From NCBI GenBank assembly GCA_020426065.1, contig JAGQQT010000084.1, forward strand, positions 1 to 11,240: a stretch of DNA of 11,240 bases, in the 5' to 3' direction. The translations under genes were made by a program, and so were the position numbers. This document shows, in pieces, positions 7,104 to 11,240 of this stretch. The stretch's first letter is position 1. Each line of letters begins with the position of its first letter. This DNA comes from Planctomycetaceae bacterium. GTDB taxonomy: Bacteria > Planctomycetota > Planctomycetia > Planctomycetales > Planctomycetaceae. The notes under the pieces are model-generated. The model was not told the origin of the DNA and did not search any database. It worked only from the letters and a program-made list of their open reading frames with translations.

Positions 7104-8693
7104 TTGAGCAGTCGAATAGACCTTGCTCTAAAAGGTGAATGCGGAAAGGATGTTTTGACCGGACAAGAATTTCTCCATTTTTTGAAAAAACCTGTGCTCG
7201 AAGACGCCAGTAATCAAGAACTGCTCCAGGCCTGGAATACTGGAAACGAAGCAGCTGCCCGTCTGCTGGTTCACCGCTATCTGACAAGATTACTTGCTCT
7301 GGCAAAAAGCCGTCTCTCACGGACATTGGGGAGAAGGCTGGATGCGGAAGATATTGTTTTTTCCGTTTGGCGCAGTTTCTTTGTTGGCGTTGACCAGGGC
7401 CGTTTTGAGACAACTTCTGAAGATGATCTGTGGCCGCTCCTGGTGACGTTGACCGTTCGTAAACTCGCCCGTCAACACGAGAGGCATCATGCTCTTTTGC
7501 GAAATGCAAATCTCGATATCTCCTGGGACGCCGCAGCCGAATGGCGGGAAGCAATTTCACAGGATCCTTCTCCAGATCAAGCGGCCATACTCACTGAGGA
7601 AGTGGATGCTTTATGGAGCAGCTTAAGTGAGACCGATCAAAACATTTTGCGGCTTCAACTACAGGGAGAGAAGCAGGCCGATATTGCAGCCTCGCTGAAT
7701 TGCTCTAAAAGAACTGTGCGAAGGTCTCAGCAAAGAATCCGGGATATTCTCATCGAGCGAGGAGGAATCTCTTCCGATCATTTCAGGCACTTTCTTGAAG
7801 CAGAGAAAATTCAAAAAGGTAAACCGAGTGCTTTCAGAGTGCTGGAAGGTTTCAAAGCATCTGAAATCCTTCTCCATTATGATTATCGTGACATTGTACT
7901 TCAGCAGATGATCGGTTCGGGTGGTTTCTGCAAGGTCTATCTGGCGACCAGCAAACGTGACAATTCCTCATTCGTAGTGAAATACCTGAGGAAGAAATTC
8001 TGGCAGAACCGAGAGGCCAGGATTCGAATACTGCAGGAAGCCAGTCTGATCTCTCAACTCTCTCACCCCAATATCGTCAGCCTGTCAGGAACAGGAACAA
8101 CTCCATCCGGAGTCCCGTTTCTTGTGATGGAGCGGATCGTTGGGGTGGATTTACAAGAGTGGATTCTTACTGACAAACCTGCTTTGGCCGATGTCTTGAG
8201 GTGTGGTATCCAGATTGCAGACGCACTCAGTGCCGCTCATCAGGCAAACATTATTCACGGCGACCTCTCTCCTGCGAATGTGCTGCGAACAGCTGATCAT
8301 CAATTCATGCTTACCGATTTTGGTTTTGCACAATTGAACGACGCCTCAGAAAGCAATTCATCAGGAGGGACACCCGGATTCCTGGCTCCTGAGCAAGTCT
8401 CTCATTTATTTGGCTCGACAGGAGTTAAGACTGATGTGTACGGTCTCGGAGGACTGCTTTACTTCCTGCTGACTGGCAATCCTCCCACAACAGGTCATTC
8501 ATTCGAAGAAGTCATCTCGAATGTCATTTCATCTCAACCAATTATTGTGCCTCCTCAGGACACGAACATCGAAAAACAGAGACTCCAGGAGTTGGCTTTA
8601 TGGTGCCTGAAAAAAGATCCCGGTCAGCGACCAGATTCCATTGAAAAAGTAAGCGAAAAACTGCTGAGTATACAATCGGATGACAGGCGATAA
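7104..8693 (+). CDS. ECF-like sigma factor fused to a Ser/Thr protein kinase
   Basis: One 529-aa frame joins two signalling modules. Residues about 35-115 are sigma region 2, with the DAED motif (80-83) that normally contacts core RNA polymerase. Residues about 168-216 are region 4, with helix-turn-helix segment KQADIAASLNCSKRTVRR (190-207). After a linker (about 217-262) comes a Hanks-type kinase: glycine loop from G271, ATP lysine K293, helix-C glutamate E312, catalytic loop HGDLSPAN (385-392, D387 and N392), DFG (405-407), APE (428-430), D444 and R509. There are two deviations: the third loop glycine is C276, and the usual HRDxK arginine and lysine are G386 and S389. No transmembrane segment is seen, so it is probably cytoplasmic. 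No ATG is available; the longest start is TTG 7104, but TTG 7155 has AGGA 4 nt upstream and may be the real one. The base composition is visibly lower in G+C than its neighbours. Autoregulation by phosphorylation is inferred. Confidence 0.88.
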   Translation: MSSRIDLALKGECGKDVLTGQEFLHFLKKPVLEDASNQELLQAWNTGNEAAARLLVHRYLTRLLALAKSRLSRTLGRRLDAEDIVFSVWRSFFVGVDQGRFETTSEDDLWPLLVTLTVRKLARQHERHHALLRNANLDISWDAAAEWREAISQDPSPDQAAILTEEVDALWSSLSETDQNILRLQLQGEKQADIAASLNCSKRTVRRSQQRIRDILIERGGISSDHFRHFLEAEKIQKGKPSAFRVLEGFKASEILLHYDYRDIVLQQMIGSGGFCKVYLATSKRDNSSFVVKYLRKKFWQNREARIRILQEASLISQLSHPNIVSLSGTGTTPSGVPFLVMERIVGVDLQEWILTDKPALADVLRCGIQIADALSAAHQANIIHGDLSPANVLRTADHQFMLTDFGFAQLNDASESNSSGGTPGFLAPEQVSHLFGSTGVKTDVYGLGGLLYFLLTGNPPTTGHSFEEVISNVISSQPIIVPPQDTNIEKQRLQELALWCLKKDPGQRPDSIEKVSEKLLSIQSDDRR

Positions 8694-8699
8694 GCGAGG

Positions 8700-8716
8700 C
8701 GACTGCCACCCAGTCG
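8700..8716. terminator. Hairpin in the sigma-kinase/peptidase convergent junction
   Basis: CGACTG (8700-8705) and CAGTCG (8711-8716) form a perfect 6-bp stem with a 5-nt loop, extendable by one G-U pair (8699-8717). It lies 6 nt after the kinase stop codon, in the 53-bp gap between converging genes. It could stop transcription from both sides, although no T-run accompanies it. Confidence 0.4.
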
Positions 8717-8746
8717 TCAGTAATCGGCCCTACATTTTGGTCATAC

Positions 8747-10828
8747 TTACGAGGGCAGCAGGCCGGATTGTTTCAGGAGGACGGTGGGGTCTGGTTCGCG
8801 GCCGCGGAATTGTTTGAAGAGATCCATCGGGTGGACGCTGCCTCCCATTGCCAGGATGGTGTCGCGGAAGCGTCGGCCGACTTCGCGGATGGCCTGATCG
8901 TTTTCCAGTCCGGCTTCGAGGAAGGCGCCGAACGCATCGGCGGAGAGGACCTCGGCCCATTTGTAGGAATAATACCCGGCCGCATAGCCGCCTGAGAAAA
9001 TGTGCTGGAATGAGCAGAGCATGCGGTCATCTTCCAGCATCGGCATGATGGATGTTCTCTGCATGACGTCCCGCTGGACCTCGAAAATTGACTGGCCGGA
9101 CTGGGGATCGAAATCGGAATGGAGCCGCATGTCGGTCATGCCGAAGGTCAACTGCCGGAGCGTGTTGGAGCCTTCGCGGAAATAGCGGGCAGCAACGAGT
9201 TTGTCGAACAGGTCCTGCGGCAAAGGCTCGCCGGTTTCGACGTGAGCGGTGAGGTTGAGAATGGTGGCCCGGTCGTAACACCAGTTTTCCATGAACTGGC
9301 TGGGGAGTTCAACCGCATCCCATTCCACGCCGTTGATTCCTGCCACTTCCGGTTCATCCACCGTGGTGAGCATATGCTGGAGTCCGTGGCCGAATTCGTG
9401 GAACAGTGTTTCGACTTCACGAAAGGTCATCAACGCGGGTTGAGTTCCCACGGGGGGTGTGCCATTGCAGACCAGGTGAGCAATTGGAATCTGCAGGCCT
9501 TCCGGGCAGGGGCGGCGGGTCAGGCAGACATCCATCCACGCTCCCCCCCGTTTGTTTTCCGGGCGGGAGTAGGGATCGTAATAAAACCCGGCCACCTCCT
9601 GGCCCGCTTTTTCAATCCGGTAATAACGAACGGAAGAATCCCAGACGCTGGCCGGATTTTCCGATTCCTTGATCGAGACTTCAAACAGCCGACTGATCAG
9701 TTCAAACAGTCCGTTGAGAACCTTCTTGTGCTGAAAGTATTCCCGGAGCACTTCCTCGGTCACTTCATAGCGTTGTTCCCGAAGCCGTTCTGCCCAGAAG
9801 GCGATATCCCAATGCTTGAGGGGAGCGGTGTGTCCACTCTGGTTGGCCAGTTCCTGCAGTTCGTGCAAATCATGCCGGGCCGGTTCCACAGCGGCAGTCA
9901 GCAGGGACTCGAACATTTCATTGACGGCAGAAATGGTGCCCGCCATCTTTTCTGCCAGACTGACCTCCGCATAATTCTGATAGCCGAGCATGCGGGCCTG
10001 TGCCTGGCGGAGTTCGAGGATGCGTTGGGCGATTCCCGAGTTATCCAGCTCGCCGGAAGAGGCGCGGGAAATGTAGGCGTGATAAGTCTGCTCTCGCAGT
10101 TTTCCGTTGCGGCAATGTTGCCAGAACGGCTGCACGATGGGGATTTCGAGTGTGATTTTCCAGGGCCCGGATTCAGGCGTGGAAGTGGGCTGGTCATCGC
10201 TTTTGGATTTGTTGTAAGCCTGGCTGGTAAGCCGACGCAGCGAATTAGGCCAGCCTTCCGCATCGGCGGGATCGGTCACGATCAGTCCGTAAGCCTTGGT
10301 GGCATCCAGTACATGATTGGAAAAGGTGTTCGCCAGCTGAGACAGTTCGTGCGTCATCTCATTGAAGCGGGCTTTCTCATCCTCCGGCAAAGCCACACCG
10401 GAAAGTTCCGCACTGAGGAGCCGCTGCGTGACAACCCGTTTGCGGGCTGCGGAAAGCTGATCCCAAGTGGCCCCTTCGCGGATTGACTTCATCTCGCGAT
10501 AGATGTTTTCACTCTGGCTGACCCGGATACTGTACGCAACCACATCCGGGAGGACCGTTTCGTAGGCAGTACGGAGTTCAGGAGAATTCGCTACGGAGTT
10601 CAGATGGCCGATCGGCTTCCAGGTCTGCTCGAACATCCGGTCAATCCGGTCGAGCCGATCGAACAGTTCCTCCCAGGTTGGTTGCTGCAGAGCTTCCGCT
10701 TCGTCGAACAGGGTGTTGGCCTGCTTGAGCAGAATTTCCACCGCCGGAGCGATCTGTTCAGGACGGATTTCCGCAAACTGGGGACGGCCGGACTCCTGCA
10801 GGAGCGGATTGGAACTGGTCTCAGACAT
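8747..10828 (-). CDS. prlC: M3 family zinc oligopeptidase (oligopeptidase A-like)
   Basis: A 693-aa cytoplasmic metallopeptidase of family M3, which cleaves short peptides inside a closed channel and recycles peptide fragments such as signal peptides. The zinc site is complete: HEFGH (H477, E478, H481), then E507 in [14 protein letters not shown], with spacing matching E. coli oligopeptidase A rather than the mammalian enzymes. The C-terminal [24 protein letters not shown] segment and the N-terminal [14 protein letters not shown] helix are also typical. Length is normal and there is no signal peptide. The frame is open to an ATG at 11143, but the family-like sequence begins at 10828, where AGGGA lies 5 nt upstream of ATG; the extra 105 residues look non-coding and overlap the start of the divergent gene. 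It converges on the sigma-kinase gene and appears monocistronic. Residue numbers refer to the 10828 start. I prefer OpdA/PrlC over Dcp because of the motif similarity. Confidence 0.92.
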   Translation of the reverse strand: MSETSSNPLLQESGRPQFAEIRPEQIAPAVEILLKQANTLFDEAEALQQPTWEELFDRLDRIDRMFEQTWKPIGHLNSVANSPELRTAYETVLPDVVAYSIRVSQSENIYREMKSIREGATWDQLSAARKRVVTQRLLSAELSGVALPEDEKARFNEMTHELSQLANTFSNHVLDATKAYGLIVTDPADAEGWPNSLRRLTSQAYNKSKSDDQPTSTPESGPWKITLEIPIVQPFWQHCRNGKLREQTYHAYISRASSGELDNSGIAQRILELRQAQARMLGYQNYAEVSLAEKMAGTISAVNEMFESLLTAAVEPARHDLHELQELANQSGHTAPLKHWDIAFWAERLREQRYEVTEEVLREYFQHKKVLNGLFELISRLFEVSIKESENPASVWDSSVRYYRIEKAGQEVAGFYYDPYSRPENKRGGAWMDVCLTRRPCPEGLQIPIAHLVCNGTPPVGTQPALMTFREVETLFHEFGHGLQHMLTTVDEPEVAGINGVEWDAVELPSQFMENWCYDRATILNLTAHVETGEPLPQDLFDKLVAARYFREGSNTLRQLTFGMTDMRLHSDFDPQSGQSIFEVQRDVMQRTSIMPMLEDDRMLCSFQHIFSGGYAAGYYSYKWAEVLSADAFGAFLEAGLENDQAIREVGRRFRDTILAMGGSVHPMDLFKQFRGREPDPTVLLKQSGLLPS

Positions 10829-10960
10829 ACATATCCCTGTTCGTACTGAGTTCGTGCTGAAGTGGAAGTCTCCGGATGTCAGAATGACAGGCATCCTGTC
10901 CCCCGGGAGTGTGACGATTAGAAGATTTATGGGCAAGTGTGCGAAAAATACCATTGAACG

Positions 10961-10989
10961 AAGACATTTGTGGATCAAAATGTTACGAT
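10961..10989 (+). promoter_or_regulatory. Weak candidate promoter for the secreted-protein gene
   Basis: AAGACA (10961-10966) and TACGAT (10984-10989) are spaced by 17 bp, and each matches four of six consensus bases. The site lies about 90 bp before the start at 11078, in the 249-bp spacer between divergent genes. I saw no equally good candidate for the peptidase on the opposite strand. Confidence 0.22.
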
Positions 10990-11077
10990 GAGTTGTTGAA
11001 TGACCGAAATGCTCAATCCCATTTGCACACCAGAGCTCTCCTGCCTCGCCAGTCCCTCCACTCCACAAAGGTCCGTC

Positions 11078-11240
11078 ATGGTCGTCCGAATTGTTTCTCC
11101 GCTCCTGGTTCTGTCCTGTCTGACAGCCGTCTGCACTGCTCAACCAACCGAAGGAACAACACCTCCACCAGCAGTTGTTGCCCCGAATGGAGCACCGGGA
11201 CTCGTGTTGCCGGAGTTTGATGCGGCAGCAGATCCAGCAG
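11078..11240 (+). CDS. Secreted protein, N-terminal fragment (cut by window end)
   Basis: The first 54 codons of a gene that runs off the window. The peptide starts [20 protein letters not shown], a short signal peptide with one early Arg, a hydrophobic core and probable cleavage near CTA-Q (residue 21). It continues with a Thr/Pro/Ala-rich low-complexity stretch. A lipoprotein reading is less likely because the cysteines are not followed by a clear lipobox arrangement. AAAGG lies 6 nt before the ATG, supporting this start. Two in-frame ATGs further upstream (11000 and 11009) would place the hydrophobic segment more than 20 residues inside the protein and lack a ribosome site. Function cannot be judged from this fragment; it should act in the periplasm or at the cell surface. 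It is divergent from the M3 peptidase. Confidence 0.6.
   Translation, partial: MVVRIVSPLLVLSCLTAVCTAQPTEGTTPPPAVVAPNGAPGLVLPEFDAAADPA

Noticed and set aside
9119..10486. Plus-strand open frame of 455 codons opposite the M3 peptidase
   Set aside because: The minus-strand frame contains the full zinc site and family motifs; the plus-strand translation is low in structure and rich in Phe/Gly as expected for an antisense shadow.
10829..11143. N-terminal extension of the M3 peptidase to the ATG at 11143
   Set aside because: The extra 105 residues do not resemble the family, overlap the divergent secreted-protein start, and the ATG at 10828 has its own ribosome site.

Overview
The window looks like chromosomal DNA of a planctomycete. 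The best markers are a secreted cytochrome-type DUF1549/DUF1553 protein followed by a Tat-exported DUF1501 protein, a gene pair multiplied in planctomycete genomes, and a sigma factor linked to a Ser/Thr protein kinase. Genus cannot be assigned from sequence alone. No tRNA, rRNA, CRISPR array, transposase or integrase is visible.

Layout. Positions 1-2150 are an accessory-looking stretch with three small genes: a 141-aa zinc-ribbon-like protein (+), an unrecognised 203-aa protein (-), and a 196-aa protein I assign to the DUF6940 family (+). The spacers around the middle gene carry two copies of a 27-bp GC-rich element (24 of 27 positions identical). Positions 2295-6756 hold a two-gene operon: a large exported heme-motif protein (996 aa) and a DUF1501 protein (475 aa). 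A seven-iron ferredoxin gene (6794-7069, -) lies convergent to it.

Only 34 bp from the ferredoxin start, and divergent from it, is the most interesting gene of the window (7104-8693, +). It is one open frame joining an ECF-like sigma factor (regions 2 and 4) to a C-terminal protein kinase domain. Such sigma factors and kinases are commonly encoded as separate neighbours in planctomycetes; here they form one chain. The gene has no ATG start and looks poorer in G+C than its neighbours. Convergent to it is a cytoplasmic M3 zinc oligopeptidase (8747-10828, -). The window ends inside a divergently transcribed gene for a secreted protein with a proline/alanine-rich N-terminus (from 11078).

How the genes work together: only the heme protein/DUF1501 pair can be called a functional unit with confidence. 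The sigma-kinase fusion is probably a self-contained phosphorylation-dependent transcription switch, which is inference. The ferredoxin and peptidase look like housekeeping genes that happen to flank it. Hairpins sit in both convergent junctions (6757-6793 and 8694-8746), consistent with transcription ending there from both sides.
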